From positions 124,001-188,000 of the forward strand of contig JAZKGE010000032.1 of NCBI GenBank assembly GCA_040386075.1: a stretch of DNA of 64,000 nt, read 5' to 3'. The notes beneath the pieces are model-generated. The model was not told the DNA's origin and ran no database searches. It saw nothing but the letters and a program-made list of their open reading frames with translations. The position numbers and the translations under genes are program-made. The stretch is from UBA4416 sp040386075. GTDB lineage: Bacteria > Bacteroidota > Bacteroidia > B-17B0 > Aurantibacillaceae. Numbering within the stretch: position 1 is the stretch's first letter; the number at the start of each line of letters is the position of its first letter. Shown here piece after piece: positions 8,276-16,336 of this stretch.

Positions 8276-8493
8276 AAAAATTTGCCATCTTAGTAATAGT
8301 ATTTGTAAGCGTAGCTTCATGTAAAAAGAATTATGATTGTGAATGTGTTACAACTCCTAATAGTGGAATTTCCGGCTCTACGACAACTACAAATCGTAAC
8401 ATAATGAGTAAAAAGAAAGCAGACGCTTCAAAAGAATGTGATTTAAGCGATGAGAATTCCACGAGTTTTACAACGTCCTGCCAAATAAAATAG
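8272..8493 (+). CDS. Small cysteine-containing lipoprotein
   Basis: A 73-residue product with a lipoprotein signal (MKKFAILVIVFVSVASCKK, lipobox cysteine at 17). The short mature part is rich in Ser, Thr and Asn and has four further cysteines (DCEC, KEC, SCQ), which could form two disulfides in the periplasm. It is translationally coupled to the preceding secreted protein through an ATGA overlap. The size, coupling and island context suggest a lipoprotein/secreted-protein pair acting together in the envelope. No known family recognised. Confidence 0.72.
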   Translation: MKKFAILVIVFVSVASCKKNYDCECVTTPNSGISGSTTTTNRNIMSKKKADASKECDLSDENSTSFTTSCQIK

Positions 8494-8557
8494 TTCTGCC
8501 ATTAGGGCAGCTATAAGGTTGCCAATAGATGGCGGACTTACATTTTTGTCGAGTAAA

Positions 8558-8590
8558 ATTCATACTATTTCATACTATTATAGTGTGAAT
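8558..8590. repeat. Short direct and inverted repeat cluster near the Rep-like gene
   Basis: TTCATACTAT occurs twice in tandem (8559-8568, 8569-8578), followed by the near-inverse ATAGTGTGAAT (8580-8590), which pairs with 8558-8568 except for one mismatch. It lies 70 bp beyond the 3' end of the Rep-like gene. Possibly an operator, a replication site or a terminator; there is no T tract. Confidence 0.45.
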
Positions 8591-8660
8591 GTTTTTGGGT
8601 GTGATTTAACAATATACTTGAATAGTTAAAAAGAGTACACTTTATGCTTGCATTTTCATT

Positions 8661-9623
8661 TTAAGAAGCGGTTAAAACGAGTACACTATTTTGCTGAAAA
8701 GAGGATAGATATTCAGCTATTTCAGTTTCAACTTTCTCATTTCTCTTAAAAACACAATCCAATTTTTCGGTAATCAATTCTAAAACATGATTTTGAATAT
8801 TGCCGTTTCCGTATTTCAAAACTAACGCTCTATAACGCTTCAAATCTCTATAATACTGTTTTGTATGAGGTGTTTTAAATTCGCTCCAATATTTAGGGTT
8901 CTGACCTATGCTTAACAGTTCCTTATCTAATTTTTTGGTTATAGTATTTATTTTGATGGAGAAATCATAAAAAACCAAATCATTAAAGGCATCTATTAGC
9001 AATTTTTTCAACTTGATTATTACATCATTTTTGAAAAGATCCACATAGGTATAGATTCCTATGCTCCTACTTTTACTATTAAAATATTCCATTTTTTTAA
9101 CCTTAATCTCAAACCGGACTATGTTTTTATCTAACTTATATTGTAAAGATTTATCGTAAATTTTCAAATCGTAATGATCAAATTCAAACCTCAACAAATA
9201 GCCTCTATTATTGAAAGTTTCTTTATTGTACTCCTTTCCCTTATATGTAACGATTGATTTTAAAAAGCCTTTGACCTTATATGGTAACTCGACGTTTACA
9301 CCAAACTCCAAATTTTGAATATCCGTTTGGTATGGGTTTAGATCAAACTTGATAGAAAGGTCTTTTAAAACCTCTATAAGATCACTAATGGTAAAATCAT
9401 TATAATTATGCAAACCTTGATTTTTGTATTTATGTAAACTCCCATTAAGGTTAGTATAGCATCCATTTACGATTTTAAATACCATGTTGTTTGTGATCGC
9501 CGTTTGTTTGTTGTCCAGCTCCCCGGTTGAGGTATTTACTTTTTGTATGAACTCTAAATGTGAGTTTAACAATAAGCGTTTGGGATTTATTCCCAAGAGT
9601 TTTGTTTTAACAAAATCATACAT
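8661..9623 (-). CDS. Phage/plasmid-type replication initiator-like protein
   Basis: This 320-residue soluble protein resembles the Rep-like proteins of small Bacteroidota elements (gene II/X-type or rolling-circle family). It has an N-terminal NNMVFKIVNGCYTNLNGSLHKY-like strand region (one stretch near residues 45-67), NLEFGVNVELPYKV (~105-118), LLRFEFDHYDLKIYDKSLQY and NIVRFEIKVKKMEYF strands, and a basic C-terminal half. The gene directly follows the excisionase-type HTH gene (stop of one, start of the next, no gap), a common element layout. I cannot point to the catalytic Tyr/His motif with confidence. Family assignment is by overall resemblance only. Confidence 0.6.
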   Translation of the reverse strand: MYDFVKTKLLGINPKRLLLNSHLEFIQKVNTSTGELDNKQTAITNNMVFKIVNGCYTNLNGSLHKYKNQGLHNYNDFTISDLIEVLKDLSIKFDLNPYQTDIQNLEFGVNVELPYKVKGFLKSIVTYKGKEYNKETFNNRGYLLRFEFDHYDLKIYDKSLQYKLDKNIVRFEIKVKKMEYFNSKSRSIGIYTYVDLFKNDVIIKLKKLLIDAFNDLVFYDFSIKINTITKKLDKELLSIGQNPKYWSEFKTPHTKQYYRDLKRYRALVLKYGNGNIQNHVLELITEKLDCVFKRNEKVETEIAEYLSSFQQNSVLVLTAS

Positions 9624-9953
9624 TTACTTTTTTTTGCTTTTAATGGATAACGAAGCATCATTTTCAATTTCTGTAATTGTTTTTCTTTTGCCTTCTTTAA
9701 TCCAATCCGTCAAGTCTTTTTTTGAAAAGTAAAGCCTTTTTCCTTGTTTTGAAAAGGGTATTTTATTACTACTAACTAAGCCATATATAGTGCCACGGCT
9801 TAACTTAATGTATTCGCCGGCTTGCTCGATGGTTAAAGGATGGTCGGTTTCAGCATGATTTTCCGCAGTACTTAGTCTTTTTTCAATATTGCCTACCATG
9901 TTTAGCAATTCACTTACTGCTTTCGGTAATTGTTCAAATGTAATTTCGTTCAT
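9624..9953 (-). CDS. Excisionase-type helix-turn-helix DNA-binding protein (HTH_17)
   Basis: The 109-residue protein has a short coiled N-terminus (~1-40) and a winged MerR-like HTH of the excisionase/HTH_17 class. Signature: LTIEQAGEYIKLSRGTIYGL (~40-59), then VSSNKIPFSKQGKRLYFSKK and DLTDWIKEGKRK. Such proteins in Bacteroidota islands act as recombination directionality factors or as regulators of replication. It abuts the Rep-like gene with no spacer. The 89-bp region upstream carries a repeated GTACTTTATGTA motif at 10018-10049 that could be its own binding site. Confidence 0.88.
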   Translation of the reverse strand: MNEITFEQLPKAVSELLNMVGNIEKRLSTAENHAETDHPLTIEQAGEYIKLSRGTIYGLVSSNKIPFSKQGKRLYFSKKDLTDWIKEGKRKTITEIENDASLSIKSKKK

Positions 9954-10017
9954 TGTTTCTGTATTTATTGGTTACAGGTACAATATTATAGCCTTATTGG
10001 ACGCTATAATTAAGAAC

Positions 10018-10049
10018 GTACTTTATGTACAAAGAATGTACTTTATGTA
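10018..10049. promoter_or_regulatory. Repeated GTACTTTATGTA motif upstream of the HTH/Rep operon
   Basis: GTACTTTATGTA occurs at 10018-10029 and again at 10038-10049, a 20-bp period (about two DNA turns). The first copy extends to the palindrome-like GTACTTTATGTAC. The spacing suits an operator or a minimal iteron array for the leftward HTH-Rep operon. The second copy overlaps the 3' end of the neighbouring gene. Confidence 0.5.
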
Positions 10050-10444
10050 TTCGTTATGTATGTTTTAAGTGGTTTCCACAACTTTGTATTTGACCTTGAA
10101 AAATTATTATCCACTTGCTCGAACCTCCAATTTGTAAAATGCTTAGTTACCAGTTCGATATATTTTTTCTTATTCCCCTGTTTGCCACTATCGTATTCCG
10201 AGTTAAGAGTACACGAATTGTAGAAATTGTAAAAGAGCCTCCAAATCATCATTTGCTCGCTTTGTACAACATTAAAACTTAATTTTTTCTTACTTGAACC
10301 GCCACCAAATGCTCTTTTTATAAAAGCTTCCACTTCCAATTTAGTTAGAAATGGAGATCCATCTTTACTCTTATTATCTGCTAATTGCATGAAGTATTGA
10401 TTAACCGCACTAAGTGGCACTTTATTGAATACGTTTATACTGCC
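10043..10444 (-). CDS. C-terminal part of a gap-broken island hypothetical protein
   Basis: Reading leftward from the gap edge gives about 133 residues beginning GSINVFNKVPLSAVNQYF, continuing with DGSPFLTKLEVEAFIKRAFG (a pattern I associate with unnamed proteins of small Bacteroidota islands) and ending KPLKTYITNT. This is the C-terminal half of the gene whose N-terminal half lies at 10455-10814. The two halves differ in frame by one across the ten Ns, so the true missing length is not ten bases. The GTG at 10420 is an internal codon rather than a real start. Function unknown. Confidence 0.7.
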   Translation of the reverse strand, partial: GSINVFNKVPLSAVNQYFMQLADNKSKDGSPFLTKLEVEAFIKRAFGGGSSKKKLSFNVVQSEQMMIWRLFYNFYNSCTLNSEYDSGKQGNKKKYIELVTKHFTNWRFEQVDNNFSRSNTKLWKPLKTYITNT

Positions 10445-10454
10445 NNNNNNNNNN
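10445..10454. other. Assembly gap (ten Ns)
   Basis: A run of ten ambiguous bases. The halves of the surrounding gene are out of frame across it, so ten is a placeholder for an unknown length. The rest of the island is uninterrupted. Confidence 0.97.
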
Positions 10455-10814
10455 GTTCTGAATTACTCTTTCGGGCTGAGGTACGTTCCTTTTTTCATTT
10501 AAAAACTCAATCCATTCTACTATTAGATCATAAAAATATGTACTTTTTGTCCCGATTATATCCCGATAATTCCCGAACCTTTTTATTTCTCTGTCAATAA
10601 ATCCCTTTAAACTCTTGTTCTTGGCTCGTTCCAAATCAAATACCTTTTCAAACAATTCGGGAAATTTAGCATAGTCGGGACGGGTTTCTGGAAAATAAAC
10701 GTGCTTTTTCTTAATGATTTTGTAGTGTTCCGGTTGAAATTCCTGTATCCCGAATTTGTGTTTTAATTCGTGTATAATTGCTTTATCAAGATGTGGGGCA
10801 AAATGAGTAGCCAT
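10455..10814 (-). CDS. N-terminal part of a gap-broken island hypothetical protein
   Basis: The ATG at 10814 opens MATHFAPHLDKAIIHELKHK and runs about 120 residues to the gap: FGIQEFQPEHYKIIKKKHVYF, a helical, charged LFEKVFDLERAKNKSLKGFI stretch, then FYDLIVEWIEFLNEKRNVPQ. No enzyme motif or membrane helix is evident. It starts 17 bp after the stop of the membrane-protein gene, so the two may be co-transcribed leftward. The continuation is at 10043-10444. No function assigned. Confidence 0.7.
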
Positions 10815-10831
10815 AAAAATTAATATAATAG

Positions 10832-12070
10832 TTAGTCTTGTGGTCCTCGCATTGTAGCGACCTCTTTAATAGCAGAAATTTTCTCTCGAATGGAAGGATC
10901 AAGTATAACTAAAATATTAACTATAAACCATAAAATCGTAACAATCATTACATATTGAAAATGAATGGTGTCTATATTTAATATTTCATAATGTCGTATA
11001 ATACCCAACGTACTTATTGGAAAAATCGCTACAAAAAAGGTTTTGATATAAAAAAACATTTTGTTTTTAGCCTGTTTTATAATAAGTTCTTTTGGCAGCT
11101 CTTTTCTGTCCAATGAGTTCCAATCATTAACTATTATTTTTTTAAAATAGTCACTTAAAAGTTTATTCAAATTATAGCTGCTCAGTTTCCCATTTATTAT
11201 GATTTCCTTTTTTAAGTCTCTAAAGGAGAAAGCGATTTCGCTATAGGTTTTTTTTGCCCACATATTACTTCGTTTATCAAAGGAGTCGATCAAAAGAGGC
11301 ATTTGTCTCTCAATAATTAGAGCATATTTTTCGACTTTAAATAAAAACATTAATTTCCTTTCATTATTATTATAAAGTATTTTTCTTTCAGATTCACGTA
11401 ATAATCGGATAATACCAATTATGATAACAGACTCAGGGATTCTATTTAGTTTTCGACCTTTATATAATATGTTTAATGGTTCGAGCAAACAAATAATAAT
11501 GAATCCAACACCTATTAAATACATAACAGCATTAAACATTCCAACAAAAAAGGATTTATATAACAAAGAGCCATCAAGATAGAGCCTATTATAAGAGTAA
11601 TAAAGCAAGCAAGAAGTTGTAATGAAAAAATATGTGCCCTGTAAAACCCCTATCTTTTTTTTGTTATATTCCTTAAGCTTAAATAAACTAACAGGAATAA
11701 GTATTATGGAAGCAACAATACCAAAAAAAAGTAGCACTAATAAAAAATACCATAACAACTGCCATCCAGAATAATTAAATGAGTTATAGCATCTGTTTAT
11801 AATAAAGGGCAGAATAAATTGAATGAATATTCCAATAGGTAAAAGGCAGTAAAATAGAACATGGCTATATAAATTTCTAAATCTTGTTTCAATAGTTGCA
11901 ACTTTTTTTATATGTGCTTTGGACACCTTAAAAAAAGTGTTTTTTTCCTCGTTAGAAAGGTTTCTTATAGTTTGGTAACTGCGAACAACCTTTTGAACTT
12001 GAGTTACAATATCTTTTCTTTCTTGCCTTAAAAATGCTTTAGTGCCAAAAAAATAACTGCTTATGCCCAT
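10832..12070 (-). CDS. Six-helix membrane protein next to the cargo cassette
   Basis: 412 residues, family not recognised. A cytosolic N-terminal helical region (~1-65; FGTKAFLRQERKDIVTQVQK) precedes hydrophobic segments at about 70-92, 103-128, 142-160, 172-197, 335-357 and 372-392. A large charged loop of ~135 residues lies between helices 4 and 5. The gene is divergent from the ATPase gene at 12190, with 119 bp between them that must hold both promoters. Membrane proteins beside ATPase-based conflict cassettes often act as effectors or anchors. That reading is inference. It may instead belong with the leftward replication genes. Confidence 0.75.
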   Translation of the reverse strand: MGISSYFFGTKAFLRQERKDIVTQVQKVVRSYQTIRNLSNEEKNTFFKVSKAHIKKVATIETRFRNLYSHVLFYCLLPIGIFIQFILPFIINRCYNSFNYSGWQLLWYFLLVLLFFGIVASIILIPVSLFKLKEYNKKKIGVLQGTYFFITTSCLLYYSYNRLYLDGSLLYKSFFVGMFNAVMYLIGVGFIIICLLEPLNILYKGRKLNRIPESVIIIGIIRLLRESERKILYNNNERKLMFLFKVEKYALIIERQMPLLIDSFDKRSNMWAKKTYSEIAFSFRDLKKEIIINGKLSSYNLNKLLSDYFKKIIVNDWNSLDRKELPKELIIKQAKNKMFFYIKTFFVAIFPISTLGIIRHYEILNIDTIHFQYVMIVTILWFIVNILVILDPSIREKISAIKEVATMRGPQD

Positions 12071-12189
12071 AACTGATCTTTAAAAAATGAATATAATTTA
12101 CTTAGTACCTATAATTCAGCCAAATTTTTGTATTTTTCATTATTAAAACGGACCAGTATCAAATACGGGAATATGGAGAAATTGATGAA

Positions 12190-13374
12190 ATGAAGATAAT
12201 AAAAATTCCAAATAAAATAAATAACACTACTGTAGAAGAAATACTCTTAAAAGTAAATGAATCTACTGATGATTATAATTTACAATTGCCTATCGATTTT
12301 AATTATAGAGGTTTTGGTATTCTTCCTTCCCTACTACTAATCCTATTCTCATGGGTAAGAAAAAGCAAGGGAAAGTTAATCATACCAATCAGTATCGATA
12401 ATAAAGAAGCAATAAAAAATTACGCTAATGATTATTTTGGTTATACTGTTCTTTCTACTGTTTGGAAAAGTACAGAAATTGTGAATGAGGAAGGTGTTTC
12501 ATTGAAAGAGGATTTTAGGAAGCACACATTAAGGATGCACGATAAGCTTGATTTCTTTGAAGGGTTATCAAATGAAGCATTATTAATCCCTTGCTTTGAT
12601 CATTATTCTAAAGAAAAAGGGTTATCTCATTGGTTTTACATAAACAATTTTAAGTACGCTGAAAGTCCTTCATTGCTTAATAATACAATTTATAGAATAT
12701 TTGAGTATTTGGGTAGAATATACACTACTCGCATAAATGCAAATTCTATTAAGCTATTGGATAATTTACAAACTATAGTTTGGGAATTAATAAAGAATAC
12801 AGATGAACATGCAAAGAAAGATTATTTGAATCAAATAGAATTATCCCCGAATACTCGTGGAATTTTCATTAAAATTCATCGTAGTTCAAAAGCTAAATTT
12901 ATAGAAAATGCGAATAATCATAAAGGACTTGAAGAGTATTATAATTTAGCCCTTAATGAGACTGATAATTTTATGCTTGAAATATCGGTATTCGATAGCG
13001 GACCTGGCATGGTTAAGAGATTTTTAGGATCTAAGTGGAATGAGAATGTTACAACGAAAGAAGAAGTTGACACTATTAAAAATTGCTTAATTAAAGGTGT
13101 TACCTCGGTTTCAGGTTTCCAAGGCAAACATAAAGGTTTTGGATTGAACAATGTTTTGCAAACACTAAACACTCAACGAGGCTTTTTGAAGATCAGAAGC
13201 GGACACGTTTCTCTCTATAGAAATTTAATCGACTCGCCTTATATAGAAACGACGGAAATAGATAAAGTAGAGTTGAAAGACTGGAATACTATGAATCCAT
13301 CGAAGTTTAGTAAAATGGATTTTACGGCAGGGACTTTGATTACAATGGCTTACCCTATAAATGAGACGAAATGA
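12190..13374 (+). CDS. GHKL (HATPase_c) ATPase with STAS-like N-terminus
   Basis: In this 394-residue protein the GHKL ATP-binding fold is clear. N box: WELIKNTDEHA (E199, N203, H207). G1: FDSGPGM (D269, G271, G273). G2: GKHKGFGLNNV (G316, G318). G3: TAGT (G381). There is no HisKA phosphoacceptor helix, sensor or membrane segment, so this is not a sensor kinase. The first ~110 residues (KIIKIPNKINNTTVEEIL, then NYRGFGILPSLLLILFSW and GKLIIPI) look like a STAS/anti-sigma-antagonist type fold, and a ~70-residue linker follows. Its stop overlaps the next start (ATGA). It probably senses or drives the system by ATP-dependent conformational change; which of these is not evident. Confidence 0.85.
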   Translation: MKIIKIPNKINNTTVEEILLKVNESTDDYNLQLPIDFNYRGFGILPSLLLILFSWVRKSKGKLIIPISIDNKEAIKNYANDYFGYTVLSTVWKSTEIVNEEGVSLKEDFRKHTLRMHDKLDFFEGLSNEALLIPCFDHYSKEKGLSHWFYINNFKYAESPSLLNNTIYRIFEYLGRIYTTRINANSIKLLDNLQTIVWELIKNTDEHAKKDYLNQIELSPNTRGIFIKIHRSSKAKFIENANNHKGLEEYYNLALNETDNFMLEISVFDSGPGMVKRFLGSKWNENVTTKEEVDTIKNCLIKGVTSVSGFQGKHKGFGLNNVLQTLNTQRGFLKIRSGHVSLYRNLIDSPYIETTEIDKVELKDWNTMNPSKFSKMDFTAGTLITMAYPINETK

Positions 13375-15776
13375 AGAAATTTTTTATCCATAGTTTTAAT
13401 AAAGAAATTGATTACGGGGGCGGTAGTTCACGTATGGAAAAGATACTTCTTCTTTTTTGTTCATATAGAAACATATTAGATTACCAAGATGATTTTCAGA
13501 TTCAATTAAGGGACTATTTTTTAAATAATGTTCCCCCTGATAGAATTTATGTAATCTGTCCCGAATACATTAGCAAAGAAATTGCGGAACTTTTTAAAGA
13601 AGCGAGCGAGATTTATAATTATATACCTTTATTTAAAAACAAGCAGTTTGAAAAATCACTTTTTCTCATTCATTTTGATAAGAATGGGGAGTTTCGTTAT
13701 TCGGATGGAACGTTGGTTTTAAAGGAAATGATGGACGAGATATATAACCGTGCGTTAGTTTCGATTTTTTTAAAACGTGGTGGATTGATCATTTCTCAAA
13801 AATCTCATCATTTCGTTTTCCCATCAGGCAAACATTGTGACAGGTTTTTGAGAACTGGAAATGTTTTAATAAACGGATCTGAGATAATGTTCATTGCTTC
13901 TTCAATTCTTAGAAAATTCGCAAAAAAGGAGTTTAAAAACATTTATTGTGACACATCTTCAATAAATTCATTAGCATTTGCGTTTGTTAGTCTTTATAAA
14001 GACTTAAATGGATTCCATGGGAAAGAAATACACATTGAAAGTTTCGGATCATATAAGTTATTTGAAGAATCAAAATTTAAAGCAGAGAGAGAAAGTCTAT
14101 TTTTAATTTCTTCATCTACGTCGGGCAGTATTATTAATCGAATGATAAATGATAGAAAGAAAAGCATTGAACTTTCTAATATAGCTATTATTTATGGGTT
14201 GGACGTTGAAAAAACTTTTGATGCTCAAGTAGTTTGTGACCTGACACATAATCTTGATACAAATCCAGAAGGATTAAAGAAATTCAATACTTACAATGTG
14301 GTAAAAGGAGATAAGTGCGTGTTCTGTTCAGATAATTCCTTACCTGTTCCCGTAGAAGGAGACGTTTTTTTATTGGAAAAGCCAAATATTATAAGTCAAC
14401 TTATTTATAAGGCTGATGCCCCGGCGTTCTTAGGTAGAATGAGAGATTTTTATAGGCAGTCAGAAAAGGATCAAGCAATTTTTAGAGCATATTTTAAGGA
14501 AAATAGTGAGCAGGATAAAAATTATGAAATTTATCTTGATATAGATGTAATCCTTAATGAATGGCCAAATAGAAAAAAGGCAACCCCACCGTATAAAGCA
14601 ATATTCGATAAGCTTGAAAAATATGTACTTCAATATATTCCAGCATCGTTAAAATATATGGTTGTTTTATCTGATAATTCATCGCTAATGTTAGCGAAAA
14701 TTATTCGTGAAATTATAAATGAACACGGTATTAGTTTTTCAGAAGACAGTATATTAAGAGTTAATGAAATAGGAACGATTGATCCCGTGCAAAAAGGGTC
14801 TATTGCAATAATTAGTTCTTCAATTGTAACTGGCAGAAATTTATTATATTTAAGTAGAGCGTTGAGAGACTATGAGCAAAATTTGCAAAGAATCTTTTTT
14901 ACGCTTATCAGTAGAACTCCTATGCCACAACATTTGGAATTTTTGGATTCCAATCTTGGATTAGGTGAATTTGGAAAGGGGACACATAAAGTCATTAATG
15001 TTGAAACAATACATTGTGTCAATGAAGCTCATGTAACTGCTTGGCACGAAGAAAAAGAATTTATTTTGTTATTAAATGAATTTTTAGAGGAGCATTCGGT
15101 AAAGTGCAATAAAACTTTAGAATATTGTGTTAAAAGAGAACAAGAATTTAATGAGAGTGGAAAAAATAGGGGTTTTGAAAATAATTTGTTTTTCCCACAT
15201 CCTATCAAAGACGACCCTTTAAAAATCCGAAAAGGCTTTGTATTTGCTCCGAATCAAAGGTTTATTGAAACCTCGAGCCAATCTGAGATCTTTTTTATTA
15301 TGTCATGCGTAGTAAATGAATTGAAATGTAAAGGGCGACTATCACAAAGCGAGTATGTAAGAAATGTAATCGACCCAGGAAATTTTGTTCGGTTTAATGA
15401 TGGGATTATTCAAGCATCAATTCTTAGATCGGGCGGCAAAGACGATTTTAGATACGATTTGTCCTTAGAGCTTAGTTTACAGATGCAATCTGTTTTAGGG
15501 GATATGATAAATCATTTGAATGATCCTCATGCAGAAGGGTTAACTGAAATATTTTATGCAATTGCTATTAAAAAACTTAGATTAAATAATGACACACTTC
15601 TTGATTGCATTAAATTGCTTGAAAATCAGGATCTCTATAAAAATCAAGATTGTATATTGAAGGGAATTGTAGAATATATTAAAGTCAAGGTTTTGGAAAG
15701 GGAAAGCATACAAGATAAATTTGCAAATGCAGCCACTAAATTGGAAAAAAACGTATTTGAAGAGGAAAACTTATAG
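13371..15776 (+). CDS. Large protein with two degenerate phosphoribosyltransferase-like domains
   Basis: 801 residues, no signal peptide or membrane helix. Residues ~140-262 resemble an orotate-PRTase fold: HHFVFPSGKHCDRFL (~146-160) recalls the H-F-x-L-x-SG-x-HS signature, then a NIYCDTSSINSLAFAF strand-helix and LFLISSSTSGSIINRMI where the PRPP loop belongs. A second copy follows at ~426-500: KYMVVLSDNSSLMLAKII and IAIISSSIVTGRNLLYLSRA. In both, the acidic pair of the PRPP loop (DD...TG) is replaced by SS. A CxxC (C316, C319) lies between them, and ~530-801 is helical and unassigned. Translation is coupled to the ATPase. Likely a nucleotide-binding or effector subunit; activity unknown. Confidence 0.72.
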   Translation: MKKFFIHSFNKEIDYGGGSSRMEKILLLFCSYRNILDYQDDFQIQLRDYFLNNVPPDRIYVICPEYISKEIAELFKEASEIYNYIPLFKNKQFEKSLFLIHFDKNGEFRYSDGTLVLKEMMDEIYNRALVSIFLKRGGLIISQKSHHFVFPSGKHCDRFLRTGNVLINGSEIMFIASSILRKFAKKEFKNIYCDTSSINSLAFAFVSLYKDLNGFHGKEIHIESFGSYKLFEESKFKAERESLFLISSSTSGSIINRMINDRKKSIELSNIAIIYGLDVEKTFDAQVVCDLTHNLDTNPEGLKKFNTYNVVKGDKCVFCSDNSLPVPVEGDVFLLEKPNIISQLIYKADAPAFLGRMRDFYRQSEKDQAIFRAYFKENSEQDKNYEIYLDIDVILNEWPNRKKATPPYKAIFDKLEKYVLQYIPASLKYMVVLSDNSSLMLAKIIREIINEHGISFSEDSILRVNEIGTIDPVQKGSIAIISSSIVTGRNLLYLSRALRDYEQNLQRIFFTLISRTPMPQHLEFLDSNLGLGEFGKGTHKVINVETIHCVNEAHVTAWHEEKEFILLLNEFLEEHSVKCNKTLEYCVKREQEFNESGKNRGFENNLFFPHPIKDDPLKIRKGFVFAPNQRFIETSSQSEIFFIMSCVVNELKCKGRLSQSEYVRNVIDPGNFVRFNDGIIQASILRSGGKDDFRYDLSLELSLQMQSVLGDMINHLNDPHAEGLTEIFYAIAIKKLRLNNDTLLDCIKLLENQDLYKNQDCILKGIVEYIKVKVLERESIQDKFANAATKLEKNVFEEENL

Positions 15777-15790
15777 CTACATTAATCCGT

Positions 15791-16321
15791 ATGACAAAAG
15801 AGGACTTTGTATATTCAAGAATAGGAATGGCATTAGTTTCTGCCCAAAGAGTAGAGTTTATTACCGGACAACTATTGGAATGCTTAATTGAATTCGATAA
15901 AGACATTTATCGAATTACCACTACGGATTTTCTTGACGAATCAAAAAAATCTAAAAATGCACATAGGACACTCGGTGCTATTTTTAAATTATTGAAATTA
16001 AATCCTAAGTTTATAATTGAGGAAGAACTTAATGAGTATCTAAAAAAAAGAAATTTATTTGTACATCATTTTTGGCTTAAATATCTACCGAATAAGTCCG
16101 AAAAAACAATAAAAGAAGCAATAGATTTTTGCTATGATTTTGGTCGGCATTCAGATAGGATTTCAAGTTTTTTTAAGGGGTTTCTGTTTTTTTTAGCTTT
16201 GAGACATGTAAAAGACAGAGATCACTTAGAGCCAGGAATAAAACAATGGAGCGATGATTTTGATTATTTTATGGGATCATTATCGCAAAAAAAATTAAAT
16301 CAAGATCAACCTGAGTTTTAA
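15791..16321 (+). CDS. HEPN-like protein, candidate RNase effector
   Basis: This 176-residue, all-helical protein starts 14 bp after the PRTase-like gene, on the same strand. Residues 85-93 read KKRNLFVHH, which fits the HEPN RNase motif R-x4-6-H (R87, N88, H92). The motif sits where expected, at the start of a late helix after two long helices (SAQRVEFITGQLLECLIEF; a ~60-80 helix). HEPN proteins are metal-independent RNases or structural partners in toxin-antitoxin, abortive infection and CRISPR systems. The length is close to a stand-alone HEPN domain with a C-terminal extension. The 3' end converges on the integrase gene, 15 bp away. The assignment rests on one motif plus helix layout. Confidence 0.62.
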   Translation: MTKEDFVYSRIGMALVSAQRVEFITGQLLECLIEFDKDIYRITTTDFLDESKKSKNAHRTLGAIFKLLKLNPKFIIEEELNEYLKKRNLFVHHFWLKYLPNKSEKTIKEAIDFCYDFGRHSDRISSFFKGFLFFLALRHVKDRDHLEPGIKQWSDDFDYFMGSLSQKKLNQDQPEF

Positions 16322-16336
16322 ATCTAATGATTAGAA

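Noticed and set aside
10385..10600. Rightward open frame running through the assembly gap
   Set aside because: Crosses the ten Ns and is antisense to the gap-broken gene.
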